Source: a virus
Strand: one strand, 5' to 3'
Length of the DNA stretch: 51,464 bases
Virus record (IMG/VR): IMGVR_UViG_3300030110_002923
Coordinates: 1 to 51,464 of that record
Numbering within the stretch: position 1 is the stretch's first letter; every line of letters starts with the position of its first letter. This document shows, in pieces, positions 16,280-26,081 of this stretch. A model generated the notes under the pieces. It made no database searches. It saw only the letters and a program-made list of their open reading frames with translations, and was not told the origin of the DNA. A program made the position numbers and the translations under genes.

Positions 16280-19200
16280 TTAGTAGATTTCCTTCTATAA
16301 ATTATACCTATAGAGTCGATAGGCTTTGTCATATCTTCTAATTTAAATTGTATCCACCTGCCTTTCTTATTAGTGCTTTTAAGTCTATATTCTGAGTGAT
16401 TACCAGGTTTTGATTTGTAAGTTACATCAGAGCTAGATATATCCCCTTCACTTGTCTTAACAAGTAATCTATCGCTACTCTCTTTATAACTACCACCTAA
16501 ATTTAAATCATCTTGTATTCCATTGATTTTAACTTTATTATAAACTTTTAATATAGAATCTTCTTCCATAGTCATTTTCTTACTAAGCCAAGTATAATCT
16601 CTTTTAGTATTGCCACCTTTAAACTCGTATAATGCATTGTTTATAGGTATTAATACTGCTCCCTTGTCTGCTATTAATGGTACACCTACAGAAACATCTT
16701 CACCTACCTCCCATAAATCCCATCTATTTTTTCCTAAGTTATATGACCAGCAAAACTCTTTTTCTTTTGTTAAAGCTGTATTAGAATCATAGTCTATATG
16801 AGATACAAAGAATAAAACACTAGACGATGCAGAGTCATAAGATACATAAGGAATTTTAGAAAGCTCATTACCTACTACACTTTGCCAACTTATATCTTTA
16901 ATATTATCAGTACCGCCCCATTCATTATCTGTATCACCACCTTGTTCTATGGCTCCAGAAATCTTTTTAGGAGAGTTTCCATCATGAAAATAAGCTCCAT
17001 TTTTATCAGCAAAAAACATACCATATTCTGTTACTATAAGGCTATCTTTAGACAAACAACCTACTCCTTCGTATATGTCCTCAATGCTCATACTTCTTTG
17101 ATTTATTCTATATGTATTAACATTGTCAAACGCATACAACCTTCCACCAAAATTAACTAATGCAGTAGGCTTAGATTTTAATTGTAAAAAGTCAAATGCA
17201 TAGTCAAATACACTGAATTGCCCAGGCTTAGACCTAAATATCTGATTTTCAGCATTGTCTATATTTTCGTGAGAACAGTCTCCTGCAAATAAAAATCCAT
17301 CTATTTCTGCAGATATTCCATATTTTAATTTAATAGTATCTAAAACTTCGCTTCTACCTGTTCTTGCATTGTAACTTGCTTGTACAGGGCCTCTGTCTTC
17401 TATAGTTCTTTTATAAACTGTTCCATCATAATTCCATCCTGAAATAGTTGTGATTTGCTCTACTAATCTGAAAAAATCATTAGAATTATCTCTTCTATAC
17501 AAACATACTGCTGTTAATCTTCTGCTATAATTCAATACAGATATTTCTATGTTTAATGCTTTCCTTGTTTTATCTGTGTCTCTAAAGGACCAAGTAGAAT
17601 TTGACAAAGGACCTTCTTGATAACCGTCATACATTAAAGATATTTTATAATCATAACGATTGTTCTTTAAGAAGTAATCACCTGTCTCATCTCCTAAAGA
17701 AGGACTAGATATTTTAACAGCCGCATCTGTGCTATTAAGATATTTATTTGCTGCAGAAGCTGTATCATTATCAGTTCTAATTACATTACCTTGCGATTGT
17801 CCTGTATCCCAAGCATTAAATCCAGCTCTTATTTCAGCAGCTGCTCCAACACCAGATGTACTCATGACAATATTTTCCCATTGATTAGTAGTAACTGGAA
17901 TATCATCTGCATTATCGTCTGTTGAGTTAGCGTTTAATACATCAAACTGAACTCCTGTTACATCTTGTATTTTATAAATTCCGTCTAAAGTTCCTTCTCC
18001 AGCATTAATAGTGACTGTATCTCCATTTGCCATTAAATGATTTGCGTCTAAATAAACTCTAGCTTCTCCGCTAGAAACAGCAGCATCTATACCTGGATTT
18101 CCATCTCTTCCAACATAAGATTTTGTTTTTCTCATATCCAATCCGCCAAACGTAGATAATATTAAAGGTTGTGCTGAATCTACTTTAACAGGATTAGATA
18201 CAGAAGAATCGTTGTTTCCTAATTCTACTAAAGTCCATGTACCTGTTTCGTTAGCAGTGCCAGTATGACTAAATGTAAATTTCTTAGGGTCAGTTACAGT
18301 TACTTTAAACACATCGTTATAACTAGAACTACCACTTACTTCTATAACATCATTTGTTGATAAATTGTGTATAGCACTAGTAGTTACAGTTAGAACTGTG
18401 CCTGAGCCACTTGTACTTGCTATAGCTCCAGTACTTTTATATATAGGAGCACCTAATGTAGGGTCTGCTTTTAAAGCAACTGTATTGTCTCCATCTAAGT
18501 TAAAACTATAATCTAATTCTTTTTCTTTAAACAATCTAAGAGGAGATGTACAAGCATTTCTATGCGACCATATATAAAAGAAATCGTCATTTGCTGGAGC
18601 ATGTCCAAATGGAAAATGCACTCCTAAAAATAATGTTGTACTTACAACAGAAGATAGTATTTGTCTAGTTTGCATTGTACCTGTAACAGCGTCTACTATA
18701 GTAATCATTTGTCCAGAAAATCCATTCTCTACGCCACCCATCTCTATAAATTTATTCTTACCATGCAATTCGCATTCTGAGCCTGTAATCTCAATAACAG
18801 GGCAATTTGCTGCGTTTTTGTGTACATTAGTAGTAGTTGCTTGACTTGTTATATATGACGTTATTTTGCCTGATAATATCGGCTCAAATGAAGTATATTG
18901 CTCGTTAAACTCATTAGTAGTCAAAGTAGCACTAGAACCTCTTTTATAACTATTTTTTACTTCTTGTGATAATACATCAGGATATTCTAATGTAGGGTCA
19001 CATACATATAATCTACTTTTATTGCTTTCATCTTGAGTTTCTTCCATTGGAGAAGTAATAAATATTTTACTAGCAAATTGATTATTTACATTACCGCCTT
19101 GGTTGTTGTGAGTAGCACTACCATTTTCTACGTGATATATAGGATTAGGTCTTACAGGCGAATCTATATAAGTACCTCTACCTATTATTAAATCTTCAAA

Positions 19201-22200
19201 TGTATTTTCAGCCAAATCAAATGGTCTAATCATATAGCCAGCTCTGTAATTTAATCTTTCTACTCTATGTTTAATTGCTGACTCTGTATTACCTGAAGTA
19301 CTTAAAGTTCTATACGCTGCGTCATGTAAACTCCACCAGGTTTTAGAATAATGGCCACCACCTTGTTCTCCATCTGTAAATATTTCTCCATCTAATGGTT
19401 CTTCTTGATTAAATGCAAAATGATAATGTTGGTACTTTATTCCACTTCTAGTCCCTACTGCACCAGTTGAATCATAATAATTAAATGTAAAAGGGTATAC
19501 ATCTGCAGCTGAGCTATCTTTTGCAGCATCATATGCTGTAGTTATAATAATTTGGTCGTCATCTAATATTTGAGTAATAGTTCCAGTGCCTAAACCTCCT
19601 ATATATACTAAATCTCCAGGTTTTAATCCTTTTGTACTAGGAATTTCTACCTTTGTTCCTGAAGTAGCTGTTCCAGAAACTAATTCATGAGCATCTATAA
19701 AACTATTTTCAACTTGTATAACACCTGCTGCTGCTGATATTTTTTTATCTCCAAAATGCACATCAGAACATATAAATAAAACTTTTTCTGCTTTCATATT
19801 TTCAGGAGCTCTACCAGGAACTCCTTTAAAATAACTACTTGCTCTACCAGTAACGCAACCCCAATCTTTAACCCAAGGTATGTCAGAACCTCCTATTAAA
19901 CCTACAGCATGAGAACAGACTTGTTCATGTTCGTAGCCATATGGACCTACATTCTGAGCACTTGCATCTCCAGTATGAGTTACCGTTCCTGTCAATGATT
20001 GATTACTGCAAGTAACTAAACCTGTTCCGTCTATAACTCCATCGCAATTATTATCAGCCATTCCTACTAATCCATATTTAGCAACTCTTATAGATGCTAA
20101 CTTTCCTCCTTCTCCTTCCCAGCTAACATTGCTGCCAAAGTCATAATTAGGTGCAAGTAGATTAATGTTTGTGACTACACCTGTATCAGGATTAGTATAT
20201 GGAAAACTTCCATCTATATCTGCTTCACTTGTATAATCATCTTCACTTGTTCTGACACTATAATTGTAAAATTTTTCTCTTTTATATCCTACTGAATGAG
20301 AGCCTCCATGCCTTACTCCTCTATATAAAGAATGTTTTTGAAGTAAATCTGTGTCAAAATCCCCCATATCAGAGCCACTGTCATAGCTAGAAGAAGTAGT
20401 CCACAATCCTGGCCCACAGTGAAACATATGGTCATTTTCAAACGAACTTTTTATCCATCTAGTTCTTTTAGGAAAAGTAACTCCTGTAGGAGGAGTTCTG
20501 TCACCAAAATTTATAGTGCTTGATGCATCTGTGTTTGTACTGTTGCTTAAACCACAAAATAAAAATCTATCACCTGATGTAAAAGTTTCATCACTCGCAG
20601 GTCTAAACTGAATCCACAATCTTGTATCAAAATGGTCTAAATCTTGTTGACCTGTAGCATCATAATCAAAATCTTTTGTAGTACCTTTTGTTTCTATTAT
20701 ATCAGATATCATCCCTTTAGGAGCAATTGTAGGTGTACTTTCAGAAGCTAATGATTCATACACAGCAGTATCACCTCCAATATTTCCATTTATATTATCA
20801 TTTGACCATTTATAAGATTTGTATTCTGGAGTTATTGTTGCAATTCCTGTTAAAACTTCCTTGCTCCATTTGTTATAAGCTAATTCTATATTTACAACTC
20901 TTATTTCTCCAGATAAAGTTAAAATATATACCCTTCCCCCGCCAATACCATTAGATGTATCTTTGTTATAGCAAGTAGCTATTGATGTAGGTACATACGC
21001 TAAAGGTAGTGATTTTTCTATCATCCCCCTAACATATACTGTTGATACAGTACTAGCATCTGTATATACATCATCTGGTATAATTCTATATAAGTGAGAA
21101 TCGCCATCTCTTATTCCATAGTAATAATAAGGTCTGTAAGATATCTTATTACCAGCAGGTCCACTGCCTGGGTCTTTGTCTAAAGTATCAATTCTTTTAC
21201 ATTCAAATGAATTAGTAGCACTTGCATCAGTAATTACCCATACTCCATTTCCATCCCAACTATTATCTGTATCCAACCATTCTCTTACAACTATATTATT
21301 ACCATTTGACAAACCATGTCTAGTGTGAGTTATAGTTAGCACGTCACTAGATAAACTGCAAGTTAGATTCTCATGTTCTCCAGCTAATGCTATTTTAGAC
21401 ATTGATGTTAATCCAACACTATCATAAGAATGTACAGTGTCTTCATCTTGATATAAAACATTATCATTACTAATGCCAAATGTCTTGTGATTTAAGTAAC
21501 CTAGCCATTGTGGAGAAGTATCGTCAGAACCTGAGCCAAACCCAACATGAACTTCTCTATTCCTAGAAATAAAGCTAGCTTTTCCATCTCTAGATATAAT
21601 TTCAGAAGATGCATAAACAGATTTTTCTATATCATCTTCTATTGAAAATGGAAGAGAGTTGTTTTGGTTATAGTTCTTTATAGTTTTTAATCTTTTTTCT
21701 TTACTGTCAAATAATACTAATTCTTTATTTCCAGAGTTATCTATAACTCCCATTGACTCTACTTTAGATGAATTATTTACAACAGATATATGATTTACTT
21801 CTGATAAATCAGTTAAATCTATACCTATTTGTGTTCCATCTGCTCCTCTAGATGTGAACTCTATTGTTAAATCAGTATTTAAATCAATGTTTTTTGGCAA
21901 GATAATAGGCAGTTGAAACATTCTCCATGTTGTATCTAATCCTGAATCTGATATAGTGTCATCAGCATTAAACGCAGAATCAGTATTAGGCTTTTCTATG
22001 TCTTTAAAATTTATCCATCTATTTTCTTGCATTACATTCTGTGGGTTAGTTACATACCCCATATTAGCATCTGAACTACTTGATTTCCAATTACCACTTT
22101 TTTCTATATATCCGCCATTTATTTGTACAGAAACAGCTCCGTGTCCTACAACAGAACCATTATATAAATCTTTTGCGTGAAAGGTTAAGTTGTAAAATTG

Positions 22201-24216
22201 TCCTGATTTTAAATTGTCTTTTGATATGCTTTGACTTATTAAAGGATTAATACTTTTATGTACATCATCAGATGCGCTATGTGCTGCTATAGTACTTCCT
22301 AAAAAGCCTCTTTCTACAAATATTTTATTATTAGTCATAGATAGTACTTTCATATATTCACTATTGACTTTTAGTATATCATTAACTGCTATTTTAGATA
22401 AATCTCCTGCTGGTATAAAGTTATCATCTATTGTAACTGCTGTGCTTAAATTTAAAGTAGTATCTTTATACTCTGCTTCTATTCTTACATATGCATCATC
22501 TGTGCTAAAAGGGTAGTATGACGCTGCATTATCTGCGCCATGGTCTGCAGTAGTATCTTCCCAATAACCTCCAGTATTTACTCTTGCAATTAAACTAGTT
22601 CCTGCAGTAGTATAAAGATTGTTCATACTAGCAGATTCTCCTCCACCAGCATCTGAATAAGAATATCTTTTAGATGCCCAATTGTTGACTACATAAGACA
22701 AACCACTACCTACATTTACAGTGGGATTAACCTCGTCAGATGCGTGATGAAATGTATGATTCTTAATAAGATTAGCTTCTATGTATACTGTGTCTGCAGT
22801 TTCAGTATCATCTGTAGGAGCAGTATCTAATGTCCAAGTCCAATCAGCATTACTATCTGTTCTTTCACTCTTTAATATTTTAAATGATTTGCCATTATTA
22901 GGCTCGTCTTCACCATCTGCTCCATAATAAAAGTTTACAATATCGCCTTCGTTGAATGCAAGTGTATTACCGCCACCTAAATTATTAAACGATACAGTTT
23001 TCGCAGAATTAGAAAATGTAATAGTTTGAGTACTTGCACTAGTATCTATTACACCTAAATTCTCTTTATCATTAGCTGTACCTGCTTTGTTTATCCAGTT
23101 ACCATTACCACCTATATTATTACTAGAGTAATCGCTCCAATTGTATAAAGATACTATTGCTCTTTGAGTTCTTAATTGTCGTCCATCAATAGTTATCCTA
23201 TTAGCCCAAAGCTGGTAAGATGTTGAAGTTGTGTATGATTTTAAAGAAGTTCCAAACACATTTCTTTTTACATATATAAGTTTATTTGTTTCATCTATAC
23301 TTGTCACTTTCATAAATTCGTCTGCAGACGCATCTAGAGTTGTAGTTGGTAGGGCTAAAAAATCTCCTTCATTAACATACTCGTTTAATCCTTTTTGAAG
23401 ATAAGTCAAAGTACATATATCTGCAGCAGTACTAACAGCAATTTTTCCAGCAAATCCATTAGCATGTTCTATTCCAATTTCTATTTCAGCAGCTATTTCA
23501 TCATCTGTATCGTGACTTGTTGCAGTAGGACAAAATATTTGCACTTGGTCACTTCCGTCTACTGTGCCAGTTGTTCCAGAAGAATTTTTTATTATAAATG
23601 TTTTAGTAGTATTATCAGGAGTTGTTATAATAATAGTTTTATTTGCTAATGTAGAAGGGTCGTCTGTATCTACTTGTATAGTAGCTGTACCATCTGTAAA
23701 TCCTGATATAGTTGTATTACCTGCTGCTGCATTGCCTCCAATAGCATTAGTCTGTGTTAAATAAGGTATTGTATCTTGAGTAGCCGTAACTGCAGATGTA
23801 GGTGTAAAAGAAGCGCTTAATGAAGCTGACATTGTAATACGCTCCCACCAAGGAGATACTCCTAATATTTTCAATCTTTCTTTTCTGCCTTTGCTTCCTA
23901 TAAAAGCTAAATCCGAAGTTTCATATCCAGTATCAAATATGTTTATATCGGGCAATATAACAGAAGACCTGTTATAATTAGCACTAGCTTCATGTTGATT
24001 TGTAGAACCCCAGTTTACTGGGTATAAAGAGTTGGTCAATTTATTATCAGTAGATGCAATCATCTTGTCATTTTTAATTGCATCAAGAGTACCATTTTCT
24101 GACATAGGGTCTATATTAAGAGAAAACGAAGCTGTATCATCTGATATATCTCTTTCAGATGCATTATGTATCGTTCCTGATTGAAAAGCCTTTATCTCTT
24201 TAAGTTTTCTTGGCAT
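16276..24216 (-). CDS. Giant tail (nozzle-like) protein, 2646 aa
   Basis: ATG 24216 has AAAGGAG upstream. The N-terminus (MPRKLKEIKAFQSG, then a conserved S-L-N-I-D-P segment) and the C-terminal part (about 2300-2560: F-G-G-R-L-Y-A-F-D, M-F-F-A-D-K-N-G-A-Y-F-H-D-G-N, C-W-S-Y-N-L-G-K-N-R-W) match the beta-propeller style of podovirus tail nozzle proteins such as T7 gp12. In between are many beta-rich insertions with repeated themes such as L-T-x-T-x-x-x-H-G-L-S-x-G-N and G-D-x-V-x-I-x-G, suggesting tandem tail-type beta domains that may bind polysaccharide. It is several times the usual nozzle length. Function is inferred. Confidence 0.65.
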   Translation of the reverse strand: MPRKLKEIKAFQSGTIHNASERDISDDTASFSLNIDPMSENGTLDAIKNDKMIASTDNKLTNSLYPVNWGSTNQHEASANYNRSSVILPDINIFDTGYETSDLAFIGSKGRKERLKILGVSPWWERITMSASLSASFTPTSAVTATQDTIPYLTQTNAIGGNAAAGNTTISGFTDGTATIQVDTDDPSTLANKTIIITTPDNTTKTFIIKNSSGTTGTVDGSDQVQIFCPTATSHDTDDEIAAEIEIGIEHANGFAGKIAVSTAADICTLTYLQKGLNEYVNEGDFLALPTTTLDASADEFMKVTSIDETNKLIYVKRNVFGTSLKSYTTSTSYQLWANRITIDGRQLRTQRAIVSLYNWSDYSSNNIGGNGNWINKAGTANDKENLGVIDTSASTQTITFSNSAKTVSFNNLGGGNTLAFNEGDIVNFYYGADGEDEPNNGKSFKILKSERTDSNADWTWTLDTAPTDDTETADTVYIEANLIKNHTFHHASDEVNPTVNVGSGLSYVVNNWASKRYSYSDAGGGESASMNNLYTTAGTSLIARVNTGGYWEDTTADHGADNAASYYPFSTDDAYVRIEAEYKDTTLNLSTAVTIDDNFIPAGDLSKIAVNDILKVNSEYMKVLSMTNNKIFVERGFLGSTIAAHSASDDVHKSINPLISQSISKDNLKSGQFYNLTFHAKDLYNGSVVGHGAVSVQINGGYIEKSGNWKSSSSDANMGYVTNPQNVMQENRWINFKDIEKPNTDSAFNADDTISDSGLDTTWRMFQLPIILPKNIDLNTDLTIEFTSRGADGTQIGIDLTDLSEVNHISVVNNSSKVESMGVIDNSGNKELVLFDSKEKRLKTIKNYNQNNSLPFSIEDDIEKSVYASSEIISRDGKASFISRNREVHVGFGSGSDDTSPQWLGYLNHKTFGISNDNVLYQDEDTVHSYDSVGLTSMSKIALAGEHENLTCSLSSDVLTITHTRHGLSNGNNIVVREWLDTDNSWDGNGVWVITDASATNSFECKRIDTLDKDPGSGPAGNKISYRPYYYYGIRDGDSHLYRIIPDDVYTDASTVSTVYVRGMIEKSLPLAYVPTSIATCYNKDTSNGIGGGRVYILTLSGEIRVVNIELAYNKWSKEVLTGIATITPEYKSYKWSNDNINGNIGGDTAVYESLASESTPTIAPKGMISDIIETKGTTKDFDYDATGQQDLDHFDTRLWIQFRPASDETFTSGDRFLFCGLSNSTNTDASSTINFGDRTPPTGVTFPKRTRWIKSSFENDHMFHCGPGLWTTSSSYDSGSDMGDFDTDLLQKHSLYRGVRHGGSHSVGYKREKFYNYSVRTSEDDYTSEADIDGSFPYTNPDTGVVTNINLLAPNYDFGSNVSWEGEGGKLASIRVAKYGLVGMADNNCDGVIDGTGLVTCSNQSLTGTVTHTGDASAQNVGPYGYEHEQVCSHAVGLIGGSDIPWVKDWGCVTGRASSYFKGVPGRAPENMKAEKVLFICSDVHFGDKKISAAAGVIQVENSFIDAHELVSGTATSGTKVEIPSTKGLKPGDLVYIGGLGTGTITQILDDDQIIITTAYDAAKDSSAADVYPFTFNYYDSTGAVGTRSGIKYQHYHFAFNQEEPLDGEIFTDGEQGGGHYSKTWWSLHDAAYRTLSTSGNTESAIKHRVERLNYRAGYMIRPFDLAENTFEDLIIGRGTYIDSPVRPNPIYHVENGSATHNNQGGNVNNQFASKIFITSPMEETQDESNKSRLYVCDPTLEYPDVLSQEVKNSYKRGSSATLTTNEFNEQYTSFEPILSGKITSYITSQATTTNVHKNAANCPVIEITGSECELHGKNKFIEMGGVENGFSGQMITIVDAVTGTMQTRQILSSVVSTTLFLGVHFPFGHAPANDDFFYIWSHRNACTSPLRLFKEKELDYSFNLDGDNTVALKADPTLGAPIYKSTGAIASTSGSGTVLTVTTSAIHNLSTNDVIEVSGSSSYNDVFKVTVTDPKKFTFSHTGTANETGTWTLVELGNNDSSVSNPVKVDSAQPLILSTFGGLDMRKTKSYVGRDGNPGIDAAVSSGEARVYLDANHLMANGDTVTINAGEGTLDGIYKIQDVTGVQFDVLNANSTDDNADDIPVTTNQWENIVMSTSGVGAAAEIRAGFNAWDTGQSQGNVIRTDNDTASAANKYLNSTDAAVKISSPSLGDETGDYFLKNNRYDYKISLMYDGYQEGPLSNSTWSFRDTDKTRKALNIEISVLNYSRRLTAVCLYRRDNSNDFFRLVEQITTISGWNYDGTVYKRTIEDRGPVQASYNARTGRSEVLDTIKLKYGISAEIDGFLFAGDCSHENIDNAENQIFRSKPGQFSVFDYAFDFLQLKSKPTALVNFGGRLYAFDNVNTYRINQRSMSIEDIYEGVGCLSKDSLIVTEYGMFFADKNGAYFHDGNSPKKISGAIEQGGDTDNEWGGTDNIKDISWQSVVGNELSKIPYVSYDSASSSVLFFVSHIDYDSNTALTKEKEFCWSYNLGKNRWDLWEVGEDVSVGVPLIADKGAVLIPINNALYEFKGGNTKRDYTWLSKKMTMEEDSILKVYNKVKINGIQDDLNLGGSYKESSDRLLVKTSEGDISSSDVTYKSKPGNHSEYRLKSTNKKGRWIQFKLEDMTKPIDSIGIIYRRKSTK

Positions 24217-24313
24217 TTTTCTCCTTTACTACCCATTTTATATTAGACAAAGTACTTGTCCAATAATCTTCTGGTACTATTATTATTTGTTCCCGTCTAG
24301 TAGTTTTCCCCAT
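24200..24313 (-). CDS. Possible small protein, 37 aa
   Basis: A 37-residue frame starts at ATG 24313 inside the end of the metallophosphoesterase gene and stops just inside the giant tail gene, covering the otherwise empty 66-base gap. The product begins MGKTTRREQIIIVPEDYW and ends with a basic tail. No clear ribosome-binding site precedes the ATG, so this is tentative; the residue composition looks protein-like and the tight packing elsewhere makes a gap here unusual. Confidence 0.3.
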   Translation of the reverse strand: MGKTTRREQIIIVPEDYWTSTLSNIKWVVKEKNAKKT

Positions 24314-25068
24314 ACTGCTGCTTTCCCATCTATTATTTGTACTATATCTACGGTAAATTTACCGCCCTTATAAAAATCTACTATCGCAAAAGCATGTGCC
24401 CATTTATGCTGTCTTCCACCCAGCCATGCGTTCTTTTCTGAACTCATATCCTTTAAGCATCCTAACGACCATGCTGACTTAGGTCCATCCATAAAAGTCA
24501 CACTATCTTGCTGCAGGGAATGATGATGGCCGTATATTATATTGGCACCTAATTTTCTAAGATGATTCGCTGCGTGGTATTGACCACCAAAATGATGCCC
24601 GTGATAAAAATAGAGCTTTCCTATTTTAAGATACTCACCTGGTGGGTGATATTTGTATCCTCGTTCCTTGAACTTACATGCTTGTTCAAAACGATATCCC
24701 TTTAAGTAAGGATGCTCTTCTACGAATCTATCTAACCATTCATCGTGATTCCCTGCACAAATGTGTCTTTCTTTACATTTGACTTTGTCTAAAGACTTGT
24801 CAATTTCATCTAATAAAGCATTCACTCCCGCTATGTCTTTATCTACTTTAGGCATAATGTACTCTAATGGTGGTTTTTTCTTACGTTTCCATTGCCAATG
24901 CGATACACTACCAAACTCACCTAAATCGCCCAAATCAACGTATATTTCGGGCTTTACGAGCTCTATAGCCTGTTTGACTACATTTATAGCTGCCTTATCG
25001 TGTATAGGCGCATGCTTATCTGGAGTTACTATAGCTCGCTTTAGCACTCCGCTTTTAGTTTTTTTCAT
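24283..25068 (-). CDS. Calcineurin-like metallophosphoesterase, 261 aa
   Basis: All five metal-binding blocks are in order: D17-K-H19, G47-D48, G106-N-H-D-E110, H156-G-H158 and G180-H-H-H183. This is the two-metal phosphodiesterase/phosphatase fold. The enzyme could act on nucleic acid ends, nucleotides or phosphodiester signals; the sequence does not say which. It is unusual in a late structural block, between the lysis-type micro-genes and the giant tail gene, and could be carried in the virion or act on host signalling nucleotides. AGGAG lies about 11 bases before ATG 25068. Confidence 0.88.
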   Translation of the reverse strand: MKKTKSGVLKRAIVTPDKHAPIHDKAAINVVKQAIELVKPEIYVDLGDLGEFGSVSHWQWKRKKKPPLEYIMPKVDKDIAGVNALLDEIDKSLDKVKCKERHICAGNHDEWLDRFVEEHPYLKGYRFEQACKFKERGYKYHPPGEYLKIGKLYFYHGHHFGGQYHAANHLRKLGANIIYGHHHSLQQDSVTFMDGPKSAWSLGCLKDMSSEKNAWLGGRQHKWAHAFAIVDFYKGGKFTVDIVQIIDGKAAVWGKLLDGNK

Positions 25069-25082
25069 ATATCAAAAAACTC

Positions 25083-25430
25083 CTAGTTAAATTTAGAACG
25101 AGGAACATAACCCCAATCTTCGGGGTTAGTCCATAATCCTTTCGCTAACTGAAGATATTTCTCAGTTATTTCTTCTTTAAATCGAAGAATTGTATGCTCG
25201 CAGACATCGCATTCCCAAAACAATATGCCATCATAAGCTCCTATAATTTCAACTCCTAATACTTCTGGAGATTCACATTTAGGACATGAAGATGGTTTTT
25301 GTTTGCAAACATGCTTTGAATTTCCGCCAGACAAATCAAGCAAGTTCTCTACTAATTTGCCATCAGTAGATATAACATCCTCGAGCATAACTAGTCTAGT
25401 ACTATCTTTAGATAAACCAGGTTTAAGCAT
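25083..25430 (-). CDS. Zinc-ribbon protein, 115 aa
   Basis: Residues about 50-53 (C-P-K-C) and 74-77 (C-D-V-C) make a four-cysteine zinc ribbon around a beta hairpin (V-E-I-I-G-A-Y-D-G-I-L-F-W). A C-terminal tail follows with W-T-N-P-E-D-W-G-Y. It overlaps the upstream 53-residue gene by 8 bases and is 15 bases from the metallophosphoesterase, so the two are probably co-translated. Function unknown; a structural or nucleic-acid contact role is possible. Confidence 0.7.
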   Translation of the reverse strand: MLKPGLSKDSTRLVMLEDVISTDGKLVENLLDLSGGNSKHVCKQKPSSCPKCESPEVLGVEIIGAYDGILFWECDVCEHTILRFKEEITEKYLQLAKGLWTNPEDWGYVPRSKFN

Positions 25431-25584
25431 TTTCCTCTAAAGCTTTGCTTACTTCTGCCCAGATTTTATCATCTAAGTCATTAGAACTTCTTTTGACTAA
25501 CCAGTCTCCAAGTTTCATGACTATAGCTATTAATACTTTTTCACTAAGTAACTTAGTTGCAATTGCTCCTAATAATTTACCCAT
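25423..25584 (-). CDS. Small amphipathic protein, 53 aa
   Basis: ATG 25584 is favoured over an upstream ATG at 25629 because AGGAG sits six bases before it. The product begins MGKLLGAIATKLLSEKV and has a hydrophobic, weakly amphipathic first 30 residues followed by an acidic C-terminus. This could be membrane-associated, in line with the surrounding micro-membrane genes. It overlaps both neighbours by about 8 bases. No family recognised. Confidence 0.6.
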   Translation of the reverse strand: MGKLLGAIATKLLSEKVLIAIVMKLGDWLVKRSSNDLDDKIWAEVSKALEENA

Positions 25585-25783
25585 TCTTTCTCCTAGTTGG
25601 TTTTTCCACTTTCTTTGCTTTGCATCCACAATCCATACAAACCCAATCAGCTCTTGGATGTGAATTCTTTTCTAACTTTTTAATTCTTTTCTCATGGTTT
25701 TTTGCAATACGTTTGTCATCAGCTTCTTCAATTGCTTGCATTATTTTTCCTATAATTGCCTTTACTATAATTGCTTGTATCAT
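25577..25783 (-). CDS. Small hypothetical protein with Cys cluster, 68 aa
   Basis: ATG 25783 overlaps the stop of the preceding 29-residue gene. An N-terminal hydrophobic helix (MIQAIIVKAIIGKIM) is followed by a charged helix and a W-V-C-M-D-C-G-C-K-A-K-K cluster near residues 47-58, then a basic tail. The C-x-x-C-x-C could bind metal but lacks a second pair. Membrane-anchoring through the N-terminus is plausible. Not recognised. Confidence 0.6.
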   Translation of the reverse strand: MIQAIIVKAIIGKIMQAIEEADDKRIAKNHEKRIKKLEKNSHPRADWVCMDCGCKAKKVEKPTRRKNG

Positions 25784-25869
25784 TTGTCATCCTTATAGAG
25801 CATATATCCTAAGCAGAATGTTGTCATAAAACCTGCCATAAAATATAATAAGTCTCTAAAGTGTTCCAT
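25780..25869 (-). CDS. Single-span membrane micro-protein, 29 aa
   Basis: A 29-residue frame lies exactly between its neighbours: ATG 25869 overlaps the upstream TGA and its own TGA overlaps the downstream ATG. The product has one hydrophobic span (D-L-L-Y-F-M-A-G-F-M-T-T-F-C-L-G-Y) and a Y-K-D-D-K end. The perfect interlocking of starts and stops is the main evidence that it is real. A role in lysis with its membrane neighbours is an inference. Confidence 0.55.
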   Translation of the reverse strand: MEHFRDLLYFMAGFMTTFCLGYMLYKDDK

Positions 25870-26081
25870 CATTGAAGAACGCCTATTAAACTAATTGCTA
25901 TTGTTAACAATGAAAATAATGTCAAGCCTACTGTTTTTAACTTTACTATATCATTTTCAGCTTTATTTAGCCTTCCATTAACTCTTTCTAAATGTTCAAA
26001 ATTTGCATTAACCTTCTCTTTAATATAACTAAGGTGCGTCATTACCGCACCTCTATACTCATCAGTATTTTTTGTTTTCAT
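25869..26081 (-). CDS. XhlA-like membrane protein, 70 aa
   Basis: Residues 1-48 are a charged coiled coil (E-H-L-E-R-V-N-G-R-L-N-K-A-E-N) and residues 50-70 a C-terminal hydrophobic span (T-V-G-L-T-L-F-S-L-L-T-I-A-I-S-L-I). Coiled coil followed by a C-terminal anchor is the layout of XhlA-type hemolysin/lysis accessory proteins. It overlaps the holin-like gene upstream and the 29-residue gene downstream. The family link is by architecture only. Confidence 0.6.
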   Translation of the reverse strand: MKTKNTDEYRGAVMTHLSYIKEKVNANFEHLERVNGRLNKAENDIVKLKTVGLTLFSLLTIAISLIGVLQ

